DNA from: Planctomycetota bacterium
Lineage (GTDB): Bacteria; Planctomycetota; Phycisphaerae; UBA1845; UTPLA1
Direction of reading: 5' to 3'
Length of the DNA stretch: 64,000 nucleotides
NCBI GenBank assembly: GCA_016712275.1
Contig: JADJRI010000033.1
Span: 1-64,000, forward strand
Part shown: piece by piece, positions 37,140 through 45,269 of the stretch
Layout of the letters: each line of letters opens with the position of its first letter
Numbering within the stretch: the first letter of the stretch is position 1
The notes under the pieces: model-generated
Told to the model about the DNA's origin: nothing
The model's input: the letters and a program-made list of their open reading frames with translations, nothing else
The model's database searches: none
Made by a program: the position numbers and the translations under genes

Positions 37140-38352
37140 TGGTTGCCCAGTGCCCAATTGTTTTAAGCCAGTATGTACGAAGAAGCTGGCCGAATTCCAC
37201 GACATTGGACGAGCGAGGCAATACAGTGTCGCCGAGGATTACGCGGTCTCCGTCGATCAAGGAAATGTCGATTGCATAAAGGTCTTCGCTCGGACAAATG
37301 TCACGCACTTGGTTCCAATGGACAACATTGAGCCGTCCCCTATTGAAGTGAAGTGTGATTTTCTCTGGGTGCGAAGTCATGAAAGTCGGTTTACGAAAAC
37401 GAGCACGAATGAGCGATTCGCAGACCTGCACGAATGCGGCTACGCATATAATCGGAATCGCTGCTCCAAAGGTGCCACTCCGGCAATAATCGATCACTAA
37501 CCCCAATACGTACGTCCAGAAAAGTGCGATACATATCAGCGATATTATTGATGATCCCCTCTTACGGCCAAAACAGAATGTGCCAACTCCAAATTGGTTA
37601 TTGCATCCCGGACATCGTCCGGAATCGATTGATTCGCCAAGGCAGTAGTAGCAATTGGGACAATTCGTTAATTCCCCCAGGCGAGCCAAGAGTTTCGCAT
37701 CGGCCTTGGGGAAGGAACCGTCATTGGCAATGACGGATTTTATGCGTGGTTCGATCAATGCCAACATGTAGTAACGAAGAAAATGGCAGAAATCGAGAGG
37801 GCTGGCCGCATGCGGAATTGATCGCTTCACAATGTGCACTTTCTTCCCGTCGGTTGTCGTAATGTCAATTGTTCCGCGCAGCTCATTGCATTCAATTTCA
37901 CAAACTGTGTTCCATGGAACAGTATCAACTTGACCGATGCCAAGACCGTGCGTGAGCTTGTCTTTGTCGAGGATGCAATGTCCTGGCTTTCGAATCCAGG
38001 CGAAGAAGTAAATGACCATCGCTTGAAGCACAATCAGGCCAAAAATCAATGCGATGGCGGCCCTCATTTCCGTCGGGTCGGCGCCGTAAAGTATTTTGAT
38101 GCCGGCCGGGATTATGACGATCCATGCGAGGATGGACGATGCCCAAACAAACCAGGCATTTTTCTTGCGCCCGATGAAACACAAAGAGCCAACCGGGAAT
38201 TCGAAGCCGCATTCGGGACAACGCCCCGAGTTCGAGCCGCGCAGGTTGTATTCACACTTTGGACAACTCGCCAATTCGCCGACGCGCATGAGGCGGTCTG
38301 CATCGGATTTTGAAATTGGGCAATTGGCGATTTGAAATTCGTTGGAGTTCAT
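36970..38352 (-). CDS. Membrane protein with two repeated zinc-ribbon/TM/PH-like units
   Basis: 460 residues with an internal duplication. Each half starts with a zinc ribbon (ASCPKCEYNLRG with RCPECGFEF; TNCPNCYYCLGES with RCPGCNNQFG), then two hydrophobic segments (WFVWASSILAWIVIIPAGI; IISLICIALFWTYVLGLVI), then a beta-rich domain beginning with a Trp-centred VPWNTV/VVHWNQV motif. The arrangement resembles bacterial PH-like (DUF304/YdbT-type) membrane proteins, though I infer this only from pattern. The Pro/Ser-rich C-terminal 40 residues overlap the ABC-GNAT gene antisense. Function unknown; it may share a theme with the zinc-ribbon membrane proteins at 43-44 kb. Confidence 0.65.
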   Translation of the reverse strand: MNSNEFQIANCPISKSDADRLMRVGELASCPKCEYNLRGSNSGRCPECGFEFPVGSLCFIGRKKNAWFVWASSILAWIVIIPAGIKILYGADPTEMRAAIALIFGLIVLQAMVIYFFAWIRKPGHCILDKDKLTHGLGIGQVDTVPWNTVCEIECNELRGTIDITTTDGKKVHIVKRSIPHAASPLDFCHFLRYYMLALIEPRIKSVIANDGSFPKADAKLLARLGELTNCPNCYYCLGESIDSGRCPGCNNQFGVGTFCFGRKRGSSIISLICIALFWTYVLGLVIDYCRSGTFGAAIPIICVAAFVQVCESLIRARFRKPTFMTSHPEKITLHFNRGRLNVVHWNQVRDICPSEDLYAIDISLIDGDRVILGDTVLPRSSNVVEFGQLLRTYWLKTIGHWATITDPADASPSPASSVSPHHPHPVEESAAIVPYVRHPARASETPPPDPTNNKPAAGR

Positions 38353-38385
38353 GGCGGCCCGATTCGATCGATTATTCAGATTCCG

Positions 38386-39027
38386 CTAACCTTCCGGGCT
38401 GTATTTATCCTCTTCGACCATTTGATCGTAGCATTCGAGGTAGGCCATTCTGACCAGCGGATTCAATTTTTCCGCGAATGATTCGGTAAGAGCGTTTGCG
38501 CGAATCAGCGAGATAACATCCGCCCAATCCTTGAGCCGCCAAGTCACGAGCTTCAATTCGATGAGTCGCGGTAGCGACACTGTAGGCATGCCTTCGATTA
38601 TCACGGCCTCCGATGGATCAGGAAACTTAATTTCGGTATTGCGGCTTGTTCTGCCTGCCAGCATGCCAGAAACGAGCAGATCAAATGTGACTTGCGTTTG
38701 CGGATCGATGAATCGGCGCAATCGGCCCTCAACTCGTTGAAAGGCACTTCCGACGAATTGCGATTTGAATTTCTCTAAATCATCCGGTCGAACGCAAAGA
38801 TCAACATCCGTGGTCGCGCGTCGGAAATGATGAACGGCCATCGAGAATGCGCCGATGACGACAAAATCCAGACCGGCCTCGCTTAGCCGCGAGGTCAAGC
38901 GATTGTAGGTTTCATGAACAGGTCCGGTTTCATCGAGAAACATGAGCATATCCTCAAGGTTGCCGAGTTCGCGGCCGTGCCATAGGTGCGGCATGAGTTG
39001 CGTTTTGTCTTCGTGGGTGCGTTGCAT
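38386..39027 (-). CDS. Nucleotidyltransferase-like protein
   Basis: 213 residues. AGLDFVVIGAFSMAVHHFRR followed by ATTDVDLCVRPDD gives the GxF-S...D-x-D core of minimal nucleotidyltransferases. LPRLIELKLVTWRLKDWADV and ADVISLIRAN are typical of the AbiEii/DUF6036 type. An N-terminal 45-residue segment (HLWHGRELGNLEDML) precedes the domain. It lies downstream of the ESCRT-like gene at 39107 with an 80-base gap, so it may be a separate unit. Substrate unknown. Confidence 0.75.
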   Translation of the reverse strand: MQRTHEDKTQLMPHLWHGRELGNLEDMLMFLDETGPVHETYNRLTSRLSEAGLDFVVIGAFSMAVHHFRRATTDVDLCVRPDDLEKFKSQFVGSAFQRVEGRLRRFIDPQTQVTFDLLVSGMLAGRTSRNTEIKFPDPSEAVIIEGMPTVSLPRLIELKLVTWRLKDWADVISLIRANALTESFAEKLNPLVRMAYLECYDQMVEEDKYSPEG

Positions 39028-39106
39028 GATGTTTGACAGTTTTCTCGCGGTCTCCCTACCGCTATCGCGGTTGGGCTAAACGGTGGTGCGGTCGCGATAA
39101 ACAGGT

Positions 39107-39715
39107 TTACTTCGATTCCTTCTGCCCACTATCCTTCACCGCGTTCAGCTCCGCGCGAAGCGCGTCCAGCTCATCCACATCCTTCGCATGCACCGATTGC
39201 GCCTCGGCCTCGATCATTGCGTCGATCTCTTCATCGGTCACAATCTCCGCCGGGGTGTCGGCCGTCTCGCTCATCGAGGCGGATTCGATGGTTTCGAGGA
39301 ACATGCTCGTCCGCTCCTCCATCGTCTGCGATTGGGCCATCGCTTTTTCCCAGTCCATCTGCGTGCGCACGAGATCGGTCTCGCCGAACATGCGGCTGAT
39401 CTCGCGGGCCATCGTGCCCATGGCCGACGCAAAGTCAGAGCTGGCCTCGGCCTGACGCTTGATGATGAGCGCGCTCTTCACCGCGAGGAGCTGTCGCTCC
39501 AGCATTTTCTTGAAGGCCGCCGTCTTCTTCAGGCTGCTGCGGATGAAGTTGTATTGGTTTGAATCGCCGATGTCCTTCGCGCGGCGGGCGTTCTTGATGA
39601 AGTCGTTGGTGAACTTGCCCTGCTCGGCGATGGCCTTTTCGATACGGCGAATGCCCTGGCGGATTTTGATGTCGCGTTCGATACGGCGTTCTTCGGAGGA
39701 TTTAAAGAGACTCAT
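39107..39715 (-). CDS. ESCRT-III/Snf7-like coiled-coil protein (1)
   Basis: 202 residues, almost entirely helical. A short N-terminal segment (MSLFKSSEERRIERDIKIRQ) is followed by two long basic helices (NARRAKDIGDSNQYNFIRSS; FKKMLERQLLAVKSALIIKR), a MGTMAREISRMFG helix and a C-terminal acidic tail with DEEIDAMIEAEA. This matches the Snf7/CHMP plan: basic helical hairpin, Met-rich alpha3, acidic C-terminal motif. PspA/Vipp1 and ESCRT-III form one membrane-remodelling superfamily. It is the last gene of the cluster and the PspC gene is next to it. Confidence in the fold is moderate, since I compare by eye. Confidence 0.62.
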   Translation of the reverse strand: MSLFKSSEERRIERDIKIRQGIRRIEKAIAEQGKFTNDFIKNARRAKDIGDSNQYNFIRSSLKKTAAFKKMLERQLLAVKSALIIKRQAEASSDFASAMGTMAREISRMFGETDLVRTQMDWEKAMAQSQTMEERTSMFLETIESASMSETADTPAEIVTDEEIDAMIEAEAQSVHAKDVDELDALRAELNAVKDSGQKESK

Positions 39716-39720
39716 GATTC

Positions 39721-39835
39721 AGAGGCCTTTCACGAATAGCGAATAGCGAATTCAGAATAGCGAAACAAAAAACGCGTATCATGGGCAGATTCAATTCATT
39801 ATTCGCCATTCATCATTCGCTATTCCTCCGGTATC
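39721..39835. repeat. Imperfect inverted repeat of GAATAGCGAAT units
   Basis: The stretch between the ESCRT-like gene and the pspC gene has repeated GCGAATAGCGAAT units on one arm and a complementary ATTCATCATTCGCTATTC run on the other. It could form a long imperfect hairpin. Similar spacer repeats interrupt the cluster at 40931-41094 and 41717-41812. Confidence 0.45.
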
Positions 39836-40023
39836 ACCAACCAGCATATCACATACACCAATATACCCGGAAATGCGACCGAACAGATCGACAGAATCAC
39901 ATAAATCACCCGCGCCAGGGACGGGTCGATGCCCAGATACTCGGCAAAGCCGCCCACCACGCCGCCGATCATGCGATTGTGCCGGCTTCGCCGGAGTCGG
40001 GGTCGATCATGCATGAAGATCAT
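39820..40023 (-). CDS. PspC-domain membrane protein
   Basis: 67 residues from ATG 40023, which overlaps the stop of the upstream zinc-ribbon gene (TGATG); GTG 40026 is also possible. The PspC domain is clear: a basic start RRSRHNRMIGGVVGGFAEYLG, then DPSLARVIYVILSICSVAFPG and VYVICWLVIPEE. In the phage-shock system PspC is the membrane sensor that works with PspA, the bacterial relative of ESCRT-III. Its presence among ESCRT-III-like genes is the strongest hint to what the cluster does. It is a small PspC with a single domain and one or two membrane helices. Confidence 0.88.
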   Translation of the reverse strand: MIFMHDRPRLRRSRHNRMIGGVVGGFAEYLGIDPSLARVIYVILSICSVAFPGILVYVICWLVIPEE

Positions 40024-40901
40024 CACTCCTCGGCGATGGCATTTCGCCGCTCGGGGATTGTAGGCGATTCATCGTCGGCGACAGGCGAATCAGGCGATTT
40101 TTCAGCCTCGTCGTCGCCTTCAGCTTCCGATTCTGGCTCCGTCAAACTCTCGCTTTTGCCTTTCGCGTCCGATTCGGAATTGGGCTGCGATTCGTCGATA
40201 TTTTCAGATTCCTGCGGCGCGACTTCGGAAGAATCGGAGGACGAACCAGCCTCGGCAGCAGTCACGACCGGTGTCACTGGCTCGTCCGAATGAATCTCGG
40301 ACGCCGAATGTTCTGCCTCAATGTCCTGCGTTTTCGAATCGATGGGGCGCTCGAAGGAACGTTCGATTTCGGGTTCGTCTCGTTCGATAAGGACCGGCGG
40401 GGCGGCAAACGGCTTCGCGGCATTTCCTGCAAAGGGAATCAGGTTCGGCAGAATCTCATTGCGCGCGGGCGGATCACCGGCGGCGACGACGAGCTTGTGG
40501 CCGCAGCGGCCGCAATAGCGTGCGGTGATGTTGGCGATGGGGCTGGAACAGCGCGGGCAGATCGGCGGGATCGTTCGCTCGTAGGAACGCTCGTCGAGCA
40601 GATAGGCATGAAGCTCATAGGCCAGGCGCGTGCTTTCGGGTGTGTTGGCAATGACGATTCGGACGCGGGCGCCGCTGCGACGGCGCTTGGGCTCGACGTC
40701 GATGCGGGGTGTCGAGGGGCTGTCAAACATGCCGGCCCAGAAGCCGCGATTGGCATAGCCGTCTTTGTCGAGCTGCGGTGCTTCGATGCGCAGGCCTTCG
40801 AGATACCAGGGCTTTGTGAGGCGATAGGAGCGCCGGGCGACGAATTGGACGATTGCCGACTCGACATCTTCCTTGGAATGTTGAATGAAGATTTCGAGCA
40901 T
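40023..40901 (-). CDS. Zinc-ribbon protein with acidic disordered tail
   Basis: 292 residues from ATG 40901. An N-terminal alpha/beta domain of about 130 residues (MLEIFIQHSKEDVESAIVQF) is followed by a zinc ribbon, ICPRCSSPIANITARYCGRCG. The last 120 residues are highly acidic and Ser-rich and should be disordered. I recognise no family for the N-terminal domain. It is coupled to PspC by stop/start overlap and lies between ESCRT-like genes, so it probably belongs to the same assembly or regulates it. A longer frame reaches 41111 but reads through palindromic repeats; I do not accept it. Confidence 0.7.
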   Translation of the reverse strand: MLEIFIQHSKEDVESAIVQFVARRSYRLTKPWYLEGLRIEAPQLDKDGYANRGFWAGMFDSPSTPRIDVEPKRRRSGARVRIVIANTPESTRLAYELHAYLLDERSYERTIPPICPRCSSPIANITARYCGRCGHKLVVAAGDPPARNEILPNLIPFAGNAAKPFAAPPVLIERDEPEIERSFERPIDSKTQDIEAEHSASEIHSDEPVTPVVTAAEAGSSSDSSEVAPQESENIDESQPNSESDAKGKSESLTEPESEAEGDDEAEKSPDSPVADDESPTIPERRNAIAEE

Positions 40902-40930
40902 TTGATGGCTTACTCTTAAATAAAGAAAGG

Positions 40931-41094
40931 TGGGCGGAGCCCACCCTACAAGATCAAACTCGCATTGGAGTGTGGAACAGGCTAATAGCCTGTTCCACAC
41001 TCCAATGTGGGATTGGCATGTCGCCCATTTCCACTTTCGTCTTGCCGGGGGTGTGGCACATGCTATTAGCCTGTGCCACACCCCCGGCAAGACG
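40931..41094. repeat. Three extragenic palindromes, two with long perfect arms
   Basis: Palindrome A: about 40931-40946, GGTGGGC-GGA-GCCCACC. Palindrome B: 40963-41007, 21-base perfect arms (starting CATTGGAGTGTGGAACAGGC) around AAT. Palindrome C: 41038-41094, 23-base perfect arms (beginning CGTCTTGCCGGGGGTGTGGC) around an 11-base loop. B and C share a GGCTAATAGCC-type centre. They lie between two genes of the ESCRT-like cluster. Arms this long and perfect suggest recently copied extragenic elements that may attenuate or stabilise transcripts. Confidence 0.75.
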
Positions 41095-41107
41095 TGCCAA
41101 TTAGGTG

Positions 41108-41713
41108 TCACCCGCCTTCGGTCGCTTTGTGGCGCTCGCGCACGCGACGGTCGGCCTCCTCGAAGGCCTGATCTTTGTCTTTCACCAGGCCGGTGTCCAT
41201 CTGGTCCCAGATGTCGAGCACCTGCTGGGTGCCGGGGGTCAGCATGCTTTCGCCTTCTTCTAGGCCGGTTTTGAGCATGTCATCCAGCCGCTCCTGATAC
41301 ATGTCGGCGGTGATGTTGTCATTCTCGATCATCTTTTCCAGTGAGACAAGGTCCTTCTCGCTGATGAGGCCGAGCTTGCTCCCGCGGGCTTTGGCCCGCT
41401 CCGCATTTTCGCGAAGCATGCGCATGCGCGTGACGGTGACGGCCTCTTTGCTGCGAATGTTGAGCTGGCGCGAGGCCATCAGTTGCTCAGTGGTTTTGAG
41501 ATCGAATTCCTGGGCCAGCACGCGGCGAACCTCGGGCGATTTTTCAGAGCGGCCCTTGTCGAACGTGTCCTGCTTTTGTCGGGCCAGATCGCTGATGCGC
41601 TTGATGAGCTGGTCGCGTTCGCGCTGCAGCAGCAACTCCTGCCGTCGCAGTTCGCTGCGCGTCATCTGGGAGAGGGACTTGGAGGATTTCGTCAGCCAGT
41701 CAAAAAGGCCCAT
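41108..41713 (-). CDS. ESCRT-III/Snf7-like coiled-coil protein (2)
   Basis: 201 residues from MGLFDWLTKSSKSLSQMT (ATG 41713; ATG 41725 would add four). The N-terminus is amphipathic like the membrane-inserting helix 0 of ESCRT-III/PspA proteins. Long basic helices follow (ELRRQELLLQRERDQLIKRI; ARQKQDTFDKGRSEKSPEV; RRVLAQEFDLKTTEQLMASR), then a helix with MRMLRENAERAKARG and an acidic C-terminal region. Composition and helix order fit the superfamily, although a Met-rich alpha3 is less clear than in its neighbours. It probably assembles with the other two paralogues on membranes. Confidence 0.6.
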   Translation of the reverse strand: MGLFDWLTKSSKSLSQMTRSELRRQELLLQRERDQLIKRISDLARQKQDTFDKGRSEKSPEVRRVLAQEFDLKTTEQLMASRQLNIRSKEAVTVTRMRMLRENAERAKARGSKLGLISEKDLVSLEKMIENDNITADMYQERLDDMLKTGLEEGESMLTPGTQQVLDIWDQMDTGLVKDKDQAFEEADRRVRERHKATEGG

Positions 41714-41716
41714 AGC

Positions 41717-41812
41717 GTTACTCAATGCAAAATGAAAAATGCAAAGCGAAACAATGGGGACACGCGTCCGATGAATGTTTTTGCATTTTTCATTTTCAAT
41801 TTTTCAGTGATT
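41717..41812. repeat. Imperfect A/T-rich inverted repeat between ESCRT-like genes
   Basis: AATGCAAAATGAAAAATGCA near 41724 is mirrored by GCATTTTTCATTTTCAATTT near 41785, giving arms of about 20 bases with few mismatches around a 40-base centre. It fills the gap between two genes of the cluster. It may act as an attenuator or be an extragenic repeat. Confidence 0.5.
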
Positions 41813-41813
41813 C

Positions 41814-43230
41814 TTAACCTTCCGCCGCCGGTGCGTCGGGTGATTTCTCTTTTGCCGGGACGGATTTCTGTGATGTCTTGGTCACGGCATCGGTCTTTAC
41901 CTTGGCCGCCTCCTCCTTGTCGCCGAGAAGTTCGTTGAGGATATCCGCTTCATCATCCGACATGGCGGTATCGGCCATGCTCACCTCAAGGCTGCTGACC
42001 AGATCGTCGCTGGCCCCGAGCTGTTCGAGAATTTCCTCGGCGTTCACCGCGGCTTCGGTCAATTCGTCCGTGGACGGCAGCGATGCAAGGCTGCCGGTCT
42101 GGGCAAGTTCGAGGTTGTGAATGTGCGTGCTGATGACATTGATTTGCTTGCTGAGAATCGACGCACTCGTGTTGAAGCGGGAGATGTCCTTGCGCATCCG
42201 GGCGATCTGTGCGGCCATTCGACGCTTGGTCACGGTGGACGTGGACGCTTTGCCATCGTCGAGCAGCTTGGCCTCTTTCTTTTCCAGGGCGCCGATGTCT
42301 TCGTACCTGCGATCGAGGCGCGTGGAGAGCGATGCGCTTCTCGGCGAGCACATTTATTTTTTTGAGCTCTTCCCCGTCTTTGGAGAAAAGGCTTCGTATC
42401 CAATCCGCAAGAGACATCGATCGGTCCTCCTCGGCCTTGACCTTGGCCGCACCGCGGTAGAGCGTCGCCTCGGCACCCACTTTTGAGACGCGCAACTCCG
42501 GATCGGAGCGGGCGTACTGCTCAAACGCATTGTTGACGAGCACGACCGGTAAATCCAGTTCGCGTGCGAGCGTGCCGGCCGACAGGGTGCCCGTCAGCAG
42601 ATCGATGCGGCGTTCGTCAATCTCCCGCTTGACGCGGCTCAGCTTTTGAGTGACCTCTTCGGGGTCGAACAGTTTGATCAATCGCGGGTCGATGCGCGAG
42701 TCGCCGGGGGTGACGCGCCAACCGCCGTCTTCGCGCGGAGCGACAAGCACGAGTTTCACATTGGGCAAGATCGGCGGATGGTCAAGAATCTCCGTCTCGA
42801 ATCCGCTGGGGCTGCACACGCCGATGAGATGCGTGGCTTTTGCGTCCGAGATCAGGTTGCTGATGTGATCCATCAATTGGGCACGGCTGATCGGCGGGGG
42901 CGTGGCGCCTTTCGATTCTTCATCAAGCAGCGGGCCGGGCGGGGCCATGACCGTCGCAATGGTGACGCTCTTCACGCGCTTGCCGAAAATCCAGCGCCGC
43001 TCGTAGCCGCGGATGGTAACGGTGCGACCCTGTGGCAATTCGTTGAATTTCTCCCGGTCGTAGATGCGCCGGTCCACCATCGCGGCGCGAACGCGCTCGC
43101 CGTGGTCGGCCTCTTCGCGCTGAAACCACTGCCCTGAGATGATGCGGCTGCCGGTGGTTTTCAGGTTCGCGGAGACGCCGCCAAGATAGGTGGATTCGGC
43201 TTCTTTCGCGATTTGTGCGGCGTTTTTCAT
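41814..43230 (-). CDS. ESCRT-III/Snf7-like protein (3) with an N-terminal alpha/beta domain (one apparent frameshift)
   Basis: Removing one C near 42325-42330 joins the frames into a 471-residue protein (1416 bases). Residues 1 to about 280 form an unknown alpha/beta domain (ISNLISDAKATHLIGVCSPS; LPNVKLVLVAPREDGG). After it comes MSLADWIRSLFSKDGEELKK, an amphipathic helix, then a Snf7-type module: long basic helices (KRRMAAQIARMRKDISRFNT), INVISTHIHNLELAQTG, AEEILEQLGASDDLVSS and a C-terminal acidic MIM-like motif, SDDEADILNELLGD. The last part is strikingly like the Snf7 C-terminus. The N-terminal domain could couple membrane remodelling to a ligand or partner. It is the most convincing ESCRT-III-like protein in the set. 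Confidence 0.7.
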
Positions 43231-43471
43231 GGTTCGCTTATCGGTCTTTCACAGCCGAGTGCGGCCGCGCTCCACCGTCAATCTCAACCCGTGGCGTCGT
43301 TTGTTATACCGCACGATATGTTACCGCGCAGCACGCCACCATCATACCCAACCATAGTGTTGTATCGGATGGCCGAAATATCGAGGAGAAAATGAAAAAA
43401 GTGGCGATGACGACGATGATGTGGCGGTTTGGCAATCCGGAATGGGGTAATCTGGCGAGCCAGTGAATCGC

Positions 43472-43768
43472 TCATGCGACGTTATTGAAGAGTTCGCGCG
43501 GGGGGCGGCGCTTGCCGCAGGTGCGACAGAATCGGGCATGCGACGGGTTGTGGGTTCGGCAGAATCGGTCGGGACAATTCCACTCGCGTGGCAGGGGCAT
43601 CTTGAATCGGTCGTGGTGAATCGATTGGTCGTATTCAGCGAATCGGTCATCTTCGTCTGGGGCCTCAAGAACACAGAGAAACCAGCGCATCAGCGACGGA
43701 AGGGCAACGAGCAGGATCAACCCGGGCGCAAAGCCGAACCAGCCTTGTCCGCCGCCAATGAAGATCAT
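43472..43768 (-). CDS. Small membrane protein with RanBP2-like zinc finger (1)
   Basis: 98 residues: an N-terminal hydrophobic helix (FGFAPGLILLVALPSLMRWF) and a C-terminal finger EWNCPDRFCRTHNPSHARFC then RTCGKRRPP. The W-x-C-x4-C...N...C-x2-C spacing resembles the RanBP2 type, which is rare in bacteria. Its start overlaps the stop of the next gene upstream (ATGA). The two sister proteins probably arose by duplication and may bind ubiquitin-like folds, RNA or a partner protein. Confidence 0.65.
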   Translation of the reverse strand: MIFIGGGQGWFGFAPGLILLVALPSLMRWFLCVLEAPDEDDRFAEYDQSIHHDRFKMPLPREWNCPDRFCRTHNPSHARFCRTCGKRRPPRELFNNVA

Positions 43769-44040
43769 GCTTCGGCCTCCTTGGTGGAATTATATGCAGC
43801 GCCGCAATTTCGGCAGAAACGGCCATGGCTGGGATTTCGGACGAGGCATAGTTGGTTGCGACAGGACCAATTGCTTTCTTTCAGTGTAATAGCAGTTTGT
43901 TCTTTTGCGTTAGTGCGGACGCTTGATTTTGAGACGGTGAGCCAATTCACAATTGCAAACAGACTGCCCATAATTAATATAAGCAATGAGGCGACTAAGA
44001 AGGCACCCAAAGCGATATTTGCGATATACACGCTATTCAT
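43765..44040 (-). CDS. Small membrane protein with RanBP2-like zinc finger (2)
   Basis: 91 residues: an N-terminal membrane helix (ANIALGAFLVASLLILIMGS) and a finger NWSCRNQLCLVRNPSHGRFC then RNCGAAYNS. The finger is nearly superimposable on that of the neighbouring protein (shared NPSH-RFCR-CG), so the pair is a tandem duplication. It lies between the kinase gene and its sister. Likely topology is one membrane helix with the finger in the cytoplasm. Confidence 0.68.
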   Translation of the reverse strand: MNSVYIANIALGAFLVASLLILIMGSLFAIVNWLTVSKSSVRTNAKEQTAITLKESNWSCRNQLCLVRNPSHGRFCRNCGAAYNSTKEAEA

Positions 44041-44103
44041 GCCGCCGCCTCCTGGCTAGGCAGAAAAGCGATGCCACCCACGCGGCATCGGGTTCGCCGC
44101 GCT

Positions 44104-45228
44104 TTACATCGAAACCTCCGGCAGCGGCGTTCCGCAGAATACACAGTATTTGTCATCCGGCGACGGAAATGCCGCGCAGTGGGCACAACGACGTGGATTC
44201 TCAACGACCTGCGTGCCGCACATGATGCAGTAGTTGTCGCCCTCGTCGAGCAGTGTGTGGCAACTTGGGCATCGGCTCCCAGCCCGTGACTTTGGATTGA
44301 GCGACGGTTTTGCGACATTCAAATAAGCCCGATCGTGATTTTGATCGGGCATTGCACCACCTTGTGAGTCTGGCCGCGTCTTATTGCCGCTTGCGATGGG
44401 TGGCACGCTTGATGCCTGAATTTCATTCAGTACATCGGTCGCCGTCGCGAAACGGCGGTCTTTGCGGGTGTAGAGTTTCGAATAGACCTTGTCGACCCAT
44501 GTCGGCAAGCCCGCGCGAACATCGCTGGGCATGTCGCTGCCGCTGGGGCGCTCGCCGGTGATCATTTCGAAGAGGACAATGCCCACAGCATACAAGTCGC
44601 TGCGGCCATCGATCGGCTGGCCGTCCCGCTGCTCGGGGGACATATAGGCGAGCGTTCCGCTGATGCTCTTGCCTTCCTCGGCCATGAGGCTGCCGGACTG
44701 CATGATACTGTTTGCGGTAATTTCGCCGACATAGCCGAGGCCGAAGTCGGTCACTTTGACGTCGCCGACCGACAGAGTTTCGGAATCTTTCCTGTTGCCA
44801 TCGGCGATGAGAATATTGGCCGGCTTGAGATCGCGATGGACGATCTTGTTGGCATGGGCATGGTCGAGCGCCGCAAGAATTCCGCAGACAATATTCTGTG
44901 CGGAGCGAATCGGCAGCCCCTTGGGATGCGCCTGAATCAAATCGCGAAGTGAGCAGCCATCGACGAATTCCATGACCAGGTAGGGCGTTTCCGCGTAGGG
45001 ATCGAGGCCGATGGCGCGTACGACGTTTGAATGGCGCAATCCGTGAATGACGGTGCCTTCTTTTTGAAGGTTGCGCACATATTGAGAGTCCGTCGGGACT
45101 TTGATAGCGACGATCTGGTCTTTCCAGATGTGGTGACGGGCGCGGAACACCTGTCCGAAGCTGCCGGCGCCGACAAGCTGGTCGAGGACATATTCACTGA
45201 TTCGATCACCGACTTTTGGGCCGTGCAT
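44104..45228 (-). CDS. Hanks-type Ser/Thr protein kinase with C-terminal zinc ribbons
   Basis: 374 residues. All kinase motifs are present: Gly loop VGAGSFGQVF, VAIK (Lys43), HRDLKPANI (Asp133), DFG (Asp161), APE equivalent MSPEQRDG and D-x-Y-A-x-G. The catalytic domain (1 to about 275) is followed by a linker and two CxxC zinc ribbons (CPSCHTLLDEGDNYCIMCG; CAHCAAFPSPDDKYCVFCG). It has no transmembrane helix, so it is cytoplasmic. The linked zinc-ribbon and membrane-protein genes suggest it signals within this cluster, perhaps phosphorylating the ESCRT-like proteins. It could equally be an independent regulator. Confidence 0.9.
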   Translation of the reverse strand: MHGPKVGDRISEYVLDQLVGAGSFGQVFRARHHIWKDQIVAIKVPTDSQYVRNLQKEGTVIHGLRHSNVVRAIGLDPYAETPYLVMEFVDGCSLRDLIQAHPKGLPIRSAQNIVCGILAALDHAHANKIVHRDLKPANILIADGNRKDSETLSVGDVKVTDFGLGYVGEITANSIMQSGSLMAEEGKSISGTLAYMSPEQRDGQPIDGRSDLYAVGIVLFEMITGERPSGSDMPSDVRAGLPTWVDKVYSKLYTRKDRRFATATDVLNEIQASSVPPIASGNKTRPDSQGGAMPDQNHDRAYLNVAKPSLNPKSRAGSRCPSCHTLLDEGDNYCIMCGTQVVENPRRCAHCAAFPSPDDKYCVFCGTPLPEVSM

Positions 45229-45269
45229 GGCGAATCCTTCGCGCGGGCGGAGCCTTTGTGGAGAACGGA

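Noticed and set aside
40963..41094. Terminators at the palindromes in the ESCRT-like cluster
   Set aside because: No T run follows either arm, and genes continue on the same strand on both sides.
40902..41111. Upstream extension of the zinc-ribbon gene to 41111
   Set aside because: It would read through the palindromic repeats; the ATG at 40901 gives a protein-like N-terminus.
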